Shown piece after piece: positions 54,428 through 63,767 of a DNA stretch of 64,000 nucleotides. The stretch is from Gracilibacillus lacisalsi DSM 19029. Lineage in GTDB: Bacteria > Bacillota > Bacilli > Bacillales > Amphibacillaceae. The notes under the pieces are model-generated. The model did not search any database and was not told where the DNA came from. It was given only the letters and a program-made list of their open reading frames with translations. The DNA is taken from NCBI RefSeq assembly GCF_000377765.1, contig NZ_KB898665.1:124001-188000 (forward strand), in the 5' to 3' direction. How positions within the stretch are numbered: the first letter of the stretch is position 1; each line of letters begins with the position of its first letter. The position numbers were made by a program, and so were the translations under genes.

Positions 54428-55654
54428 ATGCAATCTCTTAAACATATAGCCTTGTTTACAAAAAATAATCTGATCCAACTTGGGAGGAAGTGGTTATCAC
54501 TTCCTCTTCTTTTGCTGTCTCCGATTATACTCATCGGATTGTTAGCACTCACTGTGATTTCCATGTTAGATGTGTCAAGCACAAATACTATAGAAGTCGG
54601 ACTTGTCGACCTTGACCAATCAGAGGAAACAGAAATGATTGTCGAATTACTAGAAGAATCTTCACAACTCGGCAATCATATTGCTATGGAGAAAGTTGAA
54701 GAAAACCAAGCTATCGAAGGTATCGAAAACAACCAACTCAGTTCCTATATTATGTTTCCAAATCATTTCTTTCAAAAACTAATGGACGGGGAACGGTCTC
54801 AACTTTCCATTATAGGCAATCCCAAGCAACCAGTTGAGAGCCAGCTTATTAATGAGTTAGTCGAGACTGTTACCCGACATATTCGAGGTTCCCAGGCAAA
54901 CATTCTGACGATAAATCATTATGCAAAGCAATTAAATATGGATAATGAAGAAAGAAACACCTTATTATTTGAACAATTCACCGATTATTTCTTTTATGTA
55001 CTAGGCAGTGACCAAGTAGTAAGAGAGGATCAAGTTACAAATAACGCAACCGCTTCGCCAATTCTTTATTTTAGTTTAGCAGGCTGGTTTACTCTAGTAA
55101 CAATCTGGTTATTTATGATTTATACGATGTTACACCAAGATAACAGCTTAAAAATGAGACAGCGGATGAAGCTCTATGGTGTTACCAATCTACAGCAAGC
55201 TATAGCAAGTGGTGTTGTGACCCTTTTAGTAACGGCAGTTTTGACTGTCCTCTCCTTCGCTTTTCTTCCATATTTCTTTGACGAAGTAATCATTACTGGG
55301 GAGAACTATATCCGCATTAGTTTGTTACTACTGTTACACAGTATCATCTTTTTACAATGTATCATTCTCATAGATTGGTTGATTTCATCTTCCAAATTAA
55401 CAGTCTTGGTGCAGACATTATTCACCGGAATCACCATCATATTCAGTGGCGCCATTATTCCCAAAATATATTTTCCTATCTACTTGGAAGATTATTTTTC
55501 CGCTAGTTTTTCTCATCAATCTTTTTATTGGATGGAACAGATTATCTTAAATGGACGTTTCTATGCGGAATTACAACCATTAATCTTGACAGCGATTATT
55601 GGCGGGTTACTACTGGCTATATTTTCATTCGGAAAGGAGCGTGTTCATAAGTGA
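54428..55654 (+). CDS. ABC-2 type exporter permease 1
   Basis: 408-residue membrane subunit: one N-terminal helix, a large extracytoplasmic loop (~45-220) with LGNHIAMEKVEENQAIEGIE, then about five C-terminal helices (LYFSLAGWFTLVTIWLF onward). This is the ABC2_membrane_3 layout found in YhaP, NatB and LnrM-type exporters. ATG 54428 after TAGGTGG. Ends overlapping the second permease as GTGA. Substrate unknown; export or ion/antibiotic extrusion is the family norm. Confidence 0.85.
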   Translation: MQSLKHIALFTKNNLIQLGRKWLSLPLLLLSPIILIGLLALTVISMLDVSSTNTIEVGLVDLDQSEETEMIVELLEESSQLGNHIAMEKVEENQAIEGIENNQLSSYIMFPNHFFQKLMDGERSQLSIIGNPKQPVESQLINELVETVTRHIRGSQANILTINHYAKQLNMDNEERNTLLFEQFTDYFFYVLGSDQVVREDQVTNNATASPILYFSLAGWFTLVTIWLFMIYTMLHQDNSLKMRQRMKLYGVTNLQQAIASGVVTLLVTAVLTVLSFAFLPYFFDEVIITGENYIRISLLLLLHSIIFLQCIILIDWLISSSKLTVLVQTLFTGITIIFSGAIIPKIYFPIYLEDYFSASFSHQSFYWMEQIILNGRFYAELQPLILTAIIGGLLLAIFSFGKERVHK

Positions 55655-56772
55655 AAGAAATTATTTACACACGCTTCCTATTACTAAAAAAACAATGGCT
55701 CAGCCTTATTTGCTGGATCTTACTTCCGATACTGATCGCAATTGGATTTCTTTCCACTGCTGAAACGGTACAAGATGATTTCAGTGTTCCAGTCGGAATG
55801 GTGTTAGAGGAAGAGTCAGAGTCAGCCTTTGCGCTATTGGAAGAAATCAACGACTCCTCTCTTGTTTCTGCTTTCCAACTATCAGAAAGAGAAGCAATAC
55901 GGAAATTAGAGCAACATGAACTAGATAGTGTATTTATTATTCGACAAGGTTATCAGGACAATTTACAGAGCGGAAACAGAAGAAACCTGTTAGAAAGTTA
56001 TTATTCAGACCGTTCTTTCGCCTATAATCCTGTGAAAGAGATGATAGTATCGATCATTCAACAAGAAACAGGACGGATTAAAGCGGCCAACACCATTATT
56101 AACTTAGAAACGCAATTAAGCAGTGATCAAAATTGGACAATCGAGGAGATTATTGCAAAGTCCAGAGAAATTCAAATAGAAGAAGATTTATTGCAAAACC
56201 AATTTCGTTATCATGGTGATTCAGACCTGACATATAACTCAGGTGTCCAATGGGATCCCTGGATGGTATGGGCATTTGCAAGCCTACTAATCACGATCTT
56301 CATTTTCGATTGGGTGATCAAAGAAAGAAAAGCAAGTGTCGCTGTTCGCTTTCCGTTTATGAAAATAAAATACCCAACATATATGCTTGTAAATGTATTG
56401 GTTTATATGATCGTGCTACTCATTATTGATTTGGTAACCGCGGGTATTTTTTACTTACTTTATCAGGAAACGATCGATATCTTATCACTCGTATCATTCC
56501 GAATTATGGTCTGCTTGTTGGCTTTCTTATTGGTAAGCATAATAAGGAATGCCTATTTCAGTTATGTTGCCGCCATTATATGGACACTTGTACTGATTGT
56601 GATCAGTGGTACAGTATTACCATTTGGAGACCTAGGGAATATCGGAGGCTGGATCAATCTCTTCAACCCGTTATATCGCTTCTTAACTGGCGATTGGACC
56701 ATTGGCTGGCTCGGCTTTTGTATCATTGGTATGGCGATTTGGTATGTACGAGAGGAGAGAAAATATGCTTAA
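55651..56772 (+). CDS. ABC-2 type exporter permease 2
   Basis: 373 residues with the same plan as its neighbour: helix 1, large loop to ~210, then five or six helices. GTG start at 55651, overlapping the preceding stop by 4 nt and preceded by GGAGCG. Forms a heterodimeric membrane channel with permease 1. Overlaps the ATPase gene by 8 nt. Confidence 0.85.
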   Translation: MKEIIYTRFLLLKKQWLSLICWILLPILIAIGFLSTAETVQDDFSVPVGMVLEEESESAFALLEEINDSSLVSAFQLSEREAIRKLEQHELDSVFIIRQGYQDNLQSGNRRNLLESYYSDRSFAYNPVKEMIVSIIQQETGRIKAANTIINLETQLSSDQNWTIEEIIAKSREIQIEEDLLQNQFRYHGDSDLTYNSGVQWDPWMVWAFASLLITIFIFDWVIKERKASVAVRFPFMKIKYPTYMLVNVLVYMIVLLIIDLVTAGIFYLLYQETIDILSLVSFRIMVCLLAFLLVSIIRNAYFSYVAAIIWTLVLIVISGTVLPFGDLGNIGGWINLFNPLYRFLTGDWTIGWLGFCIIGMAIWYVREERKYA

Positions 56773-57436
56773 GGTAGAAGGATTAAATAAAAGTTTTCAT
56801 AAAAAAACGATACTAGACAATTTATCTTTCAACATCAATCATGGTGAAATAGTAGGATTAGTTGGTGAAAACGGAGCTGGTAAATCTACGTTGCTTCAAA
56901 TATTGGCTACAACGATGAAGCCGACTTCGGGAGAAATCCTTTTAGGCCAACGGAATTACCAAAAAGATAAAGCAAAGATACGCAAACAAATTGGCTTTGT
57001 CCCACAGGATATTGCTGTTTGGGAACAGCTTACAGTAGAAGAAAATATGACTTTCTTTGAAAAATTATCATGGATAAAGAAATCTAACGCTCAATTAAAG
57101 GAAATCTGTCAGGATATGAATTTAGACCGGTGGAAAGAACCTGTGAAGAATTTGTCAGGTGGCATGAAACGGAAGCTCAATTTAGCAATAAGTTTAATTC
57201 ATGATCCATCCTTATTGTTGCTGGATGAACCGACAGTAGGGATAGATTTAAAGTCCCGTAAAGAAATCGGCGCTTATTTACGAAAGCAAGCAACTGATCA
57301 TAACAAAACGATTATTTATACATCACACGATATGGATGAAATACAAGAACTGTGTGATCGAGTAATTACGATTGGTGAAGATTCCTTTTATAAAAACCTA
57401 TTACAAGAGGCAGATAAAGAGGTTCTTTCCTTTTAA
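56765..57436 (+). CDS. ABC exporter ATPase
   Basis: 223-residue ATPase. Walker A GLVGENGAGKSTLLQIL, Q-loop GFVPQDIAVWEQLTVEEN, signature LSGGMKRKLNLAISL, Walker B LLLLDEPTVGIDLK and H-loop YTSHDMDE. The CcmA/DrrA-like sequence goes with ABC-2 exporters. ATG 56765 follows GAGGAGAG and overlaps permease 2; a longer upstream frame is spurious. A hairpin at 57405 ends the operon. Confidence 0.92.
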   Translation: MLKVEGLNKSFHKKTILDNLSFNINHGEIVGLVGENGAGKSTLLQILATTMKPTSGEILLGQRNYQKDKAKIRKQIGFVPQDIAVWEQLTVEENMTFFEKLSWIKKSNAQLKEICQDMNLDRWKEPVKNLSGGMKRKLNLAISLIHDPSLLLLDEPTVGIDLKSRKEIGAYLRKQATDHNKTIIYTSHDMDEIQELCDRVITIGEDSFYKNLLQEADKEVLSF

Positions 57437-57453
57437 AACCTGCCTCTTTTTTA
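57405..57453 (+). terminator. terminator of the ABC exporter operon
   Basis: Stem AAGAGGCA/TGCCTCTT with a long loop, followed by TTTTTT; left arm inside the ATPase gene. Confidence 0.75.
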
Positions 57454-57456
57454 TAT

Positions 57457-58014
57457 TTATATTGCGTTTTTACTTTTGTTATTTTCGAGTATATAAAACA
57501 CGAGAAATCGAAAAATGATCGGGAGAAGAATATAAATAGGAAATGAGTAAAGCGATTTCCAATAAAATGTTTTATAAATGCCCATTTTGGTTAAAATAGG
57601 CTCTGTTATAAATGCAGCTAATATGGCAATAGCTACGTTAGCAAGGATAAAATGCTTCCACTTCGGGAAATAGTAATAAGCAATCATATAAGCTACTGGA
57701 ATAAACGAGAAATTATACGGATTTAATCCTCTGTTTAATTGTGTTAGCTGGTATGAATAAGCCCATGCTCCTGAATTAATTCCTATTTCATCTAATTGAC
57801 TGGCTAATAAACCTAATAAAAGACCATACGATAAACACTCGGCTTTCTTTTCCTTGGGAATGACCTTGTACCAAATTACCCACGGAATAATAAACACCAA
57901 AAGTAATAGCCACCATTGCCATGTAAATAAATCATGCTCAATCCAATATTGTTTTCTATAATCAGCTAATTTGTACTGCAAATCCAAAATTTTTTCAAAA
58001 GATGGATAATTCAT
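57457..58014 (-). CDS. CBO0543-like membrane protein 1
   Basis: 185-residue integral membrane protein with five or six helices. FTWQWWLLLLVFIIPWVIWYKVI near residue 30 and GLLLGLLASQLDEIG resemble proteins annotated as CBO0543 family in Bacilli; the role is unknown. Convergent with the ABC exporter; start after TAGGAGG. Similar in plan to the next gene, suggesting a duplicated pair. Confidence 0.68.
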   Translation of the reverse strand: MNYPSFEKILDLQYKLADYRKQYWIEHDLFTWQWWLLLLVFIIPWVIWYKVIPKEKKAECLSYGLLLGLLASQLDEIGINSGAWAYSYQLTQLNRGLNPYNFSFIPVAYMIAYYYFPKWKHFILANVAIAILAAFITEPILTKMGIYKTFYWKSLYSFPIYILLPIIFRFLVFYILENNKSKNAI

Positions 58015-58157
58015 GGTTTTCCTCCTATCAGCAATGGCTATTTATTCTCCCTCCGACTCCATACTTATATACCATTTACTGAAAAAACAGATATTTACAT
58101 ACTCTATGTACATCACCAAATGATGATAAATGTTGAACTAACTATAGTTGTGCAAGC

Positions 58158-58619
58158 CTAATCCTGTTTCATCATTTTGTCTTGCCATTTTTGATACATA
58201 TAAATGATAACAGCTAGCATAACCATGATGATAAATATTCCAAAATTACCCATGTTCCTCAATTCATAAATTTCTAAGAATAGTAATAAACGGAGACCAA
58301 TAAAAGCATAAAAAGCATCTATGATTACATTAGAAAGGAAATAAATCCAAAAAGACTTATCAAAAGTAAAATGAAAAATCCATATAGTACCCACTATAAA
58401 CACACCATATGTTAACGGAAAACTGGTGATATGTCCCCATGGTACAATGTTCTCGTGCACAATCCACCACTCAAACACATATCCCATTTCAAAAACGATA
58501 GTCACTAAAAGAGAAGCAAATAGAGCGACAGGCATAAACCGCTTTAAAGAATGTTTGTTAATAAATAATAATGATATCCACGGTAAAACCATCATAAGCC
58601 ATAGAATCATTTGCGCCAT
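58158..58619 (-). CDS. CBO0543-like membrane protein 2
   Basis: 153-residue, five-helix membrane protein: MAQMILWLMMVLPWISLLFI at the N-terminus, FEMGYVFEWWIVHENIVPWGHI and TSFPLTYGVFIVGTIWIFHFTF. Shorter than its neighbour but with the same Trp/Phe-rich loops. ATG 58619 after AAAGGGGG. Function unknown. Confidence 0.65.
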   Translation of the reverse strand: MAQMILWLMMVLPWISLLFINKHSLKRFMPVALFASLLVTIVFEMGYVFEWWIVHENIVPWGHITSFPLTYGVFIVGTIWIFHFTFDKSFWIYFLSNVIIDAFYAFIGLRLLLFLEIYELRNMGNFGIFIIMVMLAVIIYMYQKWQDKMMKQD

Positions 58620-58725
58620 CAATAATCCCCCTTTGTCATGATAGCTTTTGAAATTCTGATGAATTTATACTTATAGCCTCTTGGCTTTCCAAGATTTCCA
58701 ACAAAATTCCTTTTCACTTCATATT

Positions 58726-58756
58726 AAAAGGCGTTTCTTCATTGGAAGAAACGCCC
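58726..58756 (-). terminator. terminator of the small P-loop kinase
   Basis: Perfect 11-bp stem GGCGTTTCTTC/GAAGAAACGCC, tetraloop, TTTTAAT on the minus strand. Confidence 0.85.
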
Positions 58757-58805
58757 AAGCAACCTACTCTTTTTTTGCTGTTTAACCTATCCATTTTGGG
58801 GATAA

Positions 58806-59303
58806 TTAATTCTGCAGTTGATTTAAAATCAGTTCCAATACATCGTCTTGTGACATATCATTAGTCAGCATCATTTCTCTGTCCACGCCAAGATAATCAT
58901 TTGGCTTCAACCAGGAGCACAAAGATTCTTCTCCGAATTCCATCTTTTTTGAACTAGAATTGTGACGCTTGACTGTTTCTTTAAAGGATAAATCAAAATA
59001 ATAAGTATATGTCTTGTGGTTAAAGAACTCGATTAAGTTATACAACTTTTCACCATAACGATGTTTATACAAGATTCCTTCCACAATAACAAATTTACAG
59101 TTATTTTTACCATATTCAGCGATCTGTCGAATCAAATCAATGGAAAGGTTCCCATCTTTATCGTGAACCTTCAGCATTTCACGACGAACAGTATCCTGAG
59201 AAACCAAGAGCGTTCCACGCCCCAAATGACTTTGAAGATTTTTGGCAGCCGTTGTTTTTCCACTCCCAGAATTTCCTCGTATAATAATTAGCTTTGATTC
59301 CAT
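58806..59303 (-). CDS. small AAA_33-type P-loop kinase
   Basis: 165-residue cytoplasmic nucleotide-binding protein. Walker A is RGNSGSGKTTAAK at the N-terminus; VIVEGILYK provides the Walker B strand, with a lid region near RHNSSSKK. Similar to small kinases acting on nucleosides, sugars, gluconate or tRNA-like substrates, and to zeta-toxin-like folds, but no antitoxin gene is adjacent. Substrate not deducible. Monocistronic. Confidence 0.8.
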   Translation of the reverse strand: MESKLIIIRGNSGSGKTTAAKNLQSHLGRGTLLVSQDTVRREMLKVHDKDGNLSIDLIRQIAEYGKNNCKFVIVEGILYKHRYGEKLYNLIEFFNHKTYTYYFDLSFKETVKRHNSSSKKMEFGEESLCSWLKPNDYLGVDREMMLTNDMSQDDVLELILNQLQN

Positions 59304-59430
59304 ATTATCCCCCTACATACCTCTCACTAGCTTTTTAATCCAATAATCTCTACTCTTCAATACTAACGTATAAAACAAAGAAAAAGGTGAGAATCTTGTT
59401 TACTTTTTGACCCTCTTCTAACTCTAGGAA

Positions 59431-61011
59431 TTAATCTATCACACTTTTTTTAAAAGACTCTAGAAGGGTCTTAGTTTCTTCTGCAGAAATATCTTGACTA
59501 ACTACCTCATATTTATAATCATTTGAAGAACCAACAAAATGAGCACCTTTTGGACGGTCCAACTCGTACATTTTCCAATCTATATCATTAGTAGTAAACG
59601 TGTCTAATCGCTCTCCTTTATTTGTGTCAAATTCCCCCCATGATCGAGTAACCGAATCTTTGTGGTAGGAACGTACATATAAAAGTCTAGTTCCAGAGCC
59701 ATCTTCATTTGGATCTTTCTTATAACTATAGGTTAAATAGGCATGATTAAAATCCTTATATCTTTCAAAGCTTGTTGCGTATAAATCAAAATCTTGACCC
59801 GTAAATTCATAAAGGAAATCAATATTTTGTCTTAATGTTTGTAGCACTTCATTTACTTCGTCCTTATAATAATCAGACTGTTCCAAGATTTCAATATCCT
59901 CTTCTCCCGAATCTTCATCAATTGTTTCTGGCTGTTCCTCTTTCGAAAGTCCATCTAAATTCGGACTGAATTCATCGAGGTTAATAGAAGCGTTTACTTC
60001 TAGTTTTTCCGGATATAAGTAACCCGTAATATTCCCATTTGAATCATATTCCTCATATTTAGCTAAGATCCCTGTATCTTTATCAACCCAAAACCTAAAA
60101 GTATCAACATTCTTCATTCGGTCAACTTTGTCTCCAACACTCCCATATAAGACAACTGTATTATGTCCTAACAGTTCTTCATTTTGTTTTTCAATATCCC
60201 ATTGCTCTACGTCTCCCAAATATTGAACCGTCTTATAAAAAGGGAATAATGATACACCCGCTATCCAAACTGGTGGCTCTTGCCAATCATATATATCTAA
60301 AAGTTTGTCATAAAGTTGATTAGAGTCTAATGGTAATACTTCTTCAATGGAGACAGGTTGAAATTCTTTCTGATTGTAGTTTCTTTCTAGATAACTATTA
60401 GTAATAAGGTCAATATCCCATTGTTGACGATCATTGTACACACTAATATTTTCCTGGACAGTTTCTCCTTCTAATGATTTATTCACAAATGATACATGTC
60501 CTCCAATCTCATTTTCAATACTTATTTCATAATCAACATACTCATCAGTACCGGTTCCATCATTATAGATATTACGTTGTTCAAACTTACCAACGACAGT
60601 CTGAAAGTAATCGGGCGTATTTAACATTTTGGTCAGTATTTCTTCTTTCGTCATATCATCGTAATATTCTTTTTTTTCAGGAGGTGTATAAATACCTTCA
60701 TTTAAGTTGTTAGGAGCTTTTTCATTGTTTTCGGATTTAGTTGTAAGACTGCGTTCGCTGTTTTCAGTTATTTGTTTATCACCTACATCGTCCAACTTAC
60801 TTAGACTAAAATAACCTAAACCAAGAATTAGTATACAACTTACTGATAAACTTAAAATATAATTCAACTTTGGATGTATAATATATTTTTTCCTGCTTTT
60901 TGAACTTCTTATGGCCTTTCTAACTTTATCCTTACTTTTTTCACTAAATTCAACATCTTTTAAAATGGTTCCATTCATCTTCTCCTTTAGATTGCTGAAC
61001 ATATTATCCAT
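59431..61011 (-). CDS. membrane-bound probable anti-sigma factor with large extracytoplasmic domain
   Basis: 526 residues. Cytoplasmic N-terminus (1-45, helical, KDKVRKAIRSSKSRKK), one membrane helix (LNYILSLSVSCILILGLGYF, ~49-68), then ~455 acidic extracytoplasmic residues rich in Tyr, Asp and Glu, with a central part like outer-membrane-lipoprotein/LolA-type sheets (VSFVNKSLEGETVQENISVY, VDKDTGILAKYEEYDSNGN). It overlaps the ECF sigma gene by 8 nt. This arrangement is that of sigma/anti-sigma pairs; the fold of the sensor part is not recognised, and it is longer than most Bacillus anti-sigma factors. Confidence 0.72.
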   Translation of the reverse strand: MDNMFSNLKEKMNGTILKDVEFSEKSKDKVRKAIRSSKSRKKYIIHPKLNYILSLSVSCILILGLGYFSLSKLDDVGDKQITENSERSLTTKSENNEKAPNNLNEGIYTPPEKKEYYDDMTKEEILTKMLNTPDYFQTVVGKFEQRNIYNDGTGTDEYVDYEISIENEIGGHVSFVNKSLEGETVQENISVYNDRQQWDIDLITNSYLERNYNQKEFQPVSIEEVLPLDSNQLYDKLLDIYDWQEPPVWIAGVSLFPFYKTVQYLGDVEQWDIEKQNEELLGHNTVVLYGSVGDKVDRMKNVDTFRFWVDKDTGILAKYEEYDSNGNITGYLYPEKLEVNASINLDEFSPNLDGLSKEEQPETIDEDSGEEDIEILEQSDYYKDEVNEVLQTLRQNIDFLYEFTGQDFDLYATSFERYKDFNHAYLTYSYKKDPNEDGSGTRLLYVRSYHKDSVTRSWGEFDTNKGERLDTFTTNDIDWKMYELDRPKGAHFVGSSNDYKYEVVSQDISAEETKTLLESFKKSVID

Positions 61012-61531
61012 TAGATATGCTCCTTTCTAGCTTATGTTTCAATAAGAGCCGAGCTCTATGTAATCTGGACTTAACAGTAGAAATCTTTATTTTTAACAAG
61101 TCAGAAACTTCGTTATAAGATAGTTCCTCATAGTAGTATAGAATAATTACTTCTCTATACTTTAATGGTAGTGAAAAAATCTGATCAGCTAGCATTCTAT
61201 TATTTTCGAAATTTATAAGCTGTGATTCTGGTGTTTCCATGAGTTTCGCCTTATTTGGTAATAGATCTGAAAATATTATATTTCGAAATGACCAACTTTT
61301 AAGTTTATCCTTACAAAGATTAACGGTTATACTATATAGCCATGTTTTATAAGAGGATTCATGACGAAACTCATTCAACTTACGGTAACACTTTATGAAT
61401 ACTTCTTGGGCAATATCTTCAGCTGTATGATTCTGCTTAGTGTAAGTAAATGCCAGTCGTGTTATACTCTGGCCATATTCATTCATTAACCACTCTAATA
61501 ATTCATCTACTCCTTGATCATCTTGATTCAT
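61004..61531 (-). CDS. ECF-type RNA polymerase sigma factor
   Basis: 175 residues with sigma region 2 (ITRLAFTYTKQNHTAEDIAQEVFIKCYR, and YKTWLYSITVNLCKD) and region 4 (LPLKYREVIILYYYEELSYNEVS, TVKSRLHRARLLLKHKL). ATG 61531 follows AAGGGAG; an upstream in-frame start is less likely. A plausible ECF promoter (ACAAC, 16 nt, CGTCTA) lies 41 nt upstream, implying autoregulation. Which Bacillus group (SigM, SigX, SigV or YlaC-like) cannot be decided. Confidence 0.9.
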   Translation of the reverse strand: MNQDDQGVDELLEWLMNEYGQSITRLAFTYTKQNHTAEDIAQEVFIKCYRKLNEFRHESSYKTWLYSITVNLCKDKLKSWSFRNIIFSDLLPNKAKLMETPESQLINFENNRMLADQIFSLPLKYREVIILYYYEELSYNEVSDLLKIKISTVKSRLHRARLLLKHKLERSISNG

Positions 61532-61571
61532 AGGTACTCCCTTCTTCAATCTCTATATCCTTTTAACTATT

Positions 61572-61599
61572 TAGACGATGCTGTGTACAATTGGTTGTA
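61572..61599 (-). promoter_or_regulatory. possible autoregulated ECF promoter
   Basis: TACAAC (61594-61599), 16-nt spacer, CGTCTA (61572-61577) on the minus strand. The AAC...CGTC pattern with 16-17 nt spacing is that of SigM/SigX-type promoters. Confidence 0.6.
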
Positions 61600-61688
61600 T
61601 AAATCTTATATATTTATATCCAATAAAACATTTCAAGTACAGTCAGTTAATAACTTATTGAAATATAAGCTTCAGAATCTAACAAGTA

Positions 61689-61717
61689 AAAAAGTGCATC
61701 ATTTAATTAAATGCACT
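61689..61717 (-). terminator. terminator between fucI and the ECF sigma gene
   Basis: Stem AGTGCAT/ATGCACT extended by ATTT/AAAT, followed on the minus strand by TTTTTT. With the stem at 61867 it insulates the sigma gene from fuc transcription. Confidence 0.75.
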
Positions 61718-61866
61718 CTCACCTTAATATTAATAAGTCATCCAAGTTAACCTACCCACGAAGTAGAACTTACCTTTCTTAATGTTAAATTAAGCTAACC
61801 TTTCACTTTTAGTTAAATTATTATTTCGAAAATTTTATATTTATTTTACCATGAATATAAAGTTTA

Positions 61867-61895
61867 CCCCCCTTTGAGACTTCCAAAGGGGGGTT
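61867..61895. terminator. GC-rich hairpin downstream of fucI
   Basis: Perfect 10-bp stem ACCCCCCTTT/AAAGGGGGGT with a 9-nt loop. Lacks a following U-run on the minus strand, so it may protect the mRNA end. The remainder of the 436-nt gap 61532-61967 holds the ECF promoter and the other hairpin only. Confidence 0.65.
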
Positions 61896-61967
61896 TAAAC
61901 AACATAACTTTAACCAAAACGGCAATCTTTAAATAAACGATTCAAACCTATATTTTTTAATAGTTAC

Positions 61968-63752
61968 CTACTTATATAACGGCCCATATGTTTGACACGC
62001 CCGGTAATCCGCTCCCTCTATGTCATTTGTACCAAACATATTCCATGCACTTGGTCTAAATAGCTTTTCTTCCGCAACATTATGCATATTGACTGGAATA
62101 CGTAGCATCGAAGCAAGTGTTATTAAATCCGCTCCAATATGGCCGTAACTCATCGAACAATGGTTAGCACCCCAGTTATTCATCACCGTGTACACATCGC
62201 GAAATGCACCTTCTCCTGTCAGATTCGGAACAAACCAGGTAGTTGGCCATGTTGGGTCTGTACGATTGTTTAATATTTCATGAACGTTATCCGGTAAATC
62301 CACGGTATAACCCTCAGCAATTTGTAGTACAGGTCCTAATCCCTTCACAAGGTTTACACGTGCAATGGTGACTGGCATAGCTCCTTTTGATTTAAAATTA
62401 CTCGAGAATCCTCCACCTCTGAAATACTCTGTATTAGCCGGTCGCCATTGTGTTGCTTGCAAGCATTTGTTTACTTCTTCGTCTGTAATCTCCCAGAACC
62501 GTTTCATGGCAGGTTTACCGTCGATTTCCTGCTCCCCAGTACCATCTAAGGCAGCAGACCCTGAGTTTAACAAGTGAATTATTCCTTTGCTTGCCCTTCC
62601 TTCCAGTTGATGATTCGCCACTCTTTGCACTGCATCAGGACTCCAATACGTTCTTACATCGGCAAAAACTTGAGCCGTATTAGTTAATAAGTGTCCAAAT
62701 AGCATGGTAACTGCATTTAAGGTGTCGTTTTCTGTCGCTACTATATACGGAGCGCGAATACCATTCCAGTCAAACGAGGAATTAAGAATCGCTTCCATAA
62801 AATCACCATTTGGAAAGTGGTCTGTCCATTGACGTTGACCTTGAAAACCAGATGCAATCGCATTTCTTCCCATTGCTTCTTCTTCATATCCTAATTCTGC
62901 CAATTTCGGATTACCTTCCATCAAGTCTCTTGTGATGATAGTCATTTTAATATTCTTCTTTAAATCTTCTTCTTTTTGTTCTGCTGTCCGCTGATTTTCT
63001 TCCGCATTTGTATCAGAACCGATTTTACAATTTTGCTTCACCCAGTTATATGCTTTCTCAAATTCTTCATTATCATAAATTTCTTCATTGATACGGCGGG
63101 TAAGCTCGCTCATATCGACATATTCATTACGCATACCTAAGTAATCCTGGAAAAAGTTCTCATCTACCATACTGCCTGCAATACCCATAGAAACAGATCC
63201 AATAGATAAATAGGATTTATCTTTGAGCATAGCTACCGCAATACCTGCCTTAGCAAAGCGAAGAATCTTTTCCTGAACATCCTCTGGAATGGTATTGTCA
63301 TCAATATCTTGAACGTCTCTTCCATAAATACCGAAGGCAGGAATCCCTTTCTGATTATGTGCCGCCAACACAGCTGCTAAATAAACTGCGCCCGGACGCT
63401 CTGTGCCATTAAATCCCCATATCGCATTTGGCCGTCTCGGATCCATATCCATTGTTTCAGATCCATAGCACCAACAAGGTGTAACGGTAATCGTCACGCC
63501 AACATTTTCTTTATCAAATTTTGCTTTTGCTTGGGCTGCTTCTGCCACACCACCAATGCAAGTATCTGCAATAACCGTCTCAATCGGCGCACCATTATTA
63601 TAGTTCATGTTTTCAGATAACAACTGTGCCACAGCCTTTGCCATGTTCATTGTTTTTTCTTCTAATGACTCGCGCACACCTTTTCTTCGGCCATCAATTG
63701 TCGGGCGAATTCCTATCTTTGGCATATCTCCGAATAATCTTTGTCTTGTCAT
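61968..63752 (-). CDS. fucI: L-fucose isomerase
   Basis: Interconverts L-fucose and L-fuculose, metal (Mn) dependent. The 594-residue protein aligns along its whole length with Escherichia coli FucI (591 aa): [72 protein letters not shown] and [19 protein letters not shown]. Metal ligands in GFNGTERPG and ATENDTLNA regions are conserved. Start after AAGGAGG; 15 nt after the kinase gene. D-arabinose is a known alternative substrate. Confidence 0.95.
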   Translation of the reverse strand: MTRQRLFGDMPKIGIRPTIDGRRKGVRESLEEKTMNMAKAVAQLLSENMNYNNGAPIETVIADTCIGGVAEAAQAKAKFDKENVGVTITVTPCWCYGSETMDMDPRRPNAIWGFNGTERPGAVYLAAVLAAHNQKGIPAFGIYGRDVQDIDDNTIPEDVQEKILRFAKAGIAVAMLKDKSYLSIGSVSMGIAGSMVDENFFQDYLGMRNEYVDMSELTRRINEEIYDNEEFEKAYNWVKQNCKIGSDTNAEENQRTAEQKEEDLKKNIKMTIITRDLMEGNPKLAELGYEEEAMGRNAIASGFQGQRQWTDHFPNGDFMEAILNSSFDWNGIRAPYIVATENDTLNAVTMLFGHLLTNTAQVFADVRTYWSPDAVQRVANHQLEGRASKGIIHLLNSGSAALDGTGEQEIDGKPAMKRFWEITDEEVNKCLQATQWRPANTEYFRGGGFSSNFKSKGAMPVTIARVNLVKGLGPVLQIAEGYTVDLPDNVHEILNNRTDPTWPTTWFVPNLTGEGAFRDVYTVMNNWGANHCSMSYGHIGADLITLASMLRIPVNMHNVAEEKLFRPSAWNMFGTNDIEGADYRACQTYGPLYK

Positions 63753-63767
63753 GTATATTCCTCCTTG

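Noticed and set aside
58806-59303. Zeta-toxin reading of the small P-loop kinase
   Set aside because: No epsilon-type antitoxin gene is adjacent and the lid motifs are not decisive; kept as a generic kinase.
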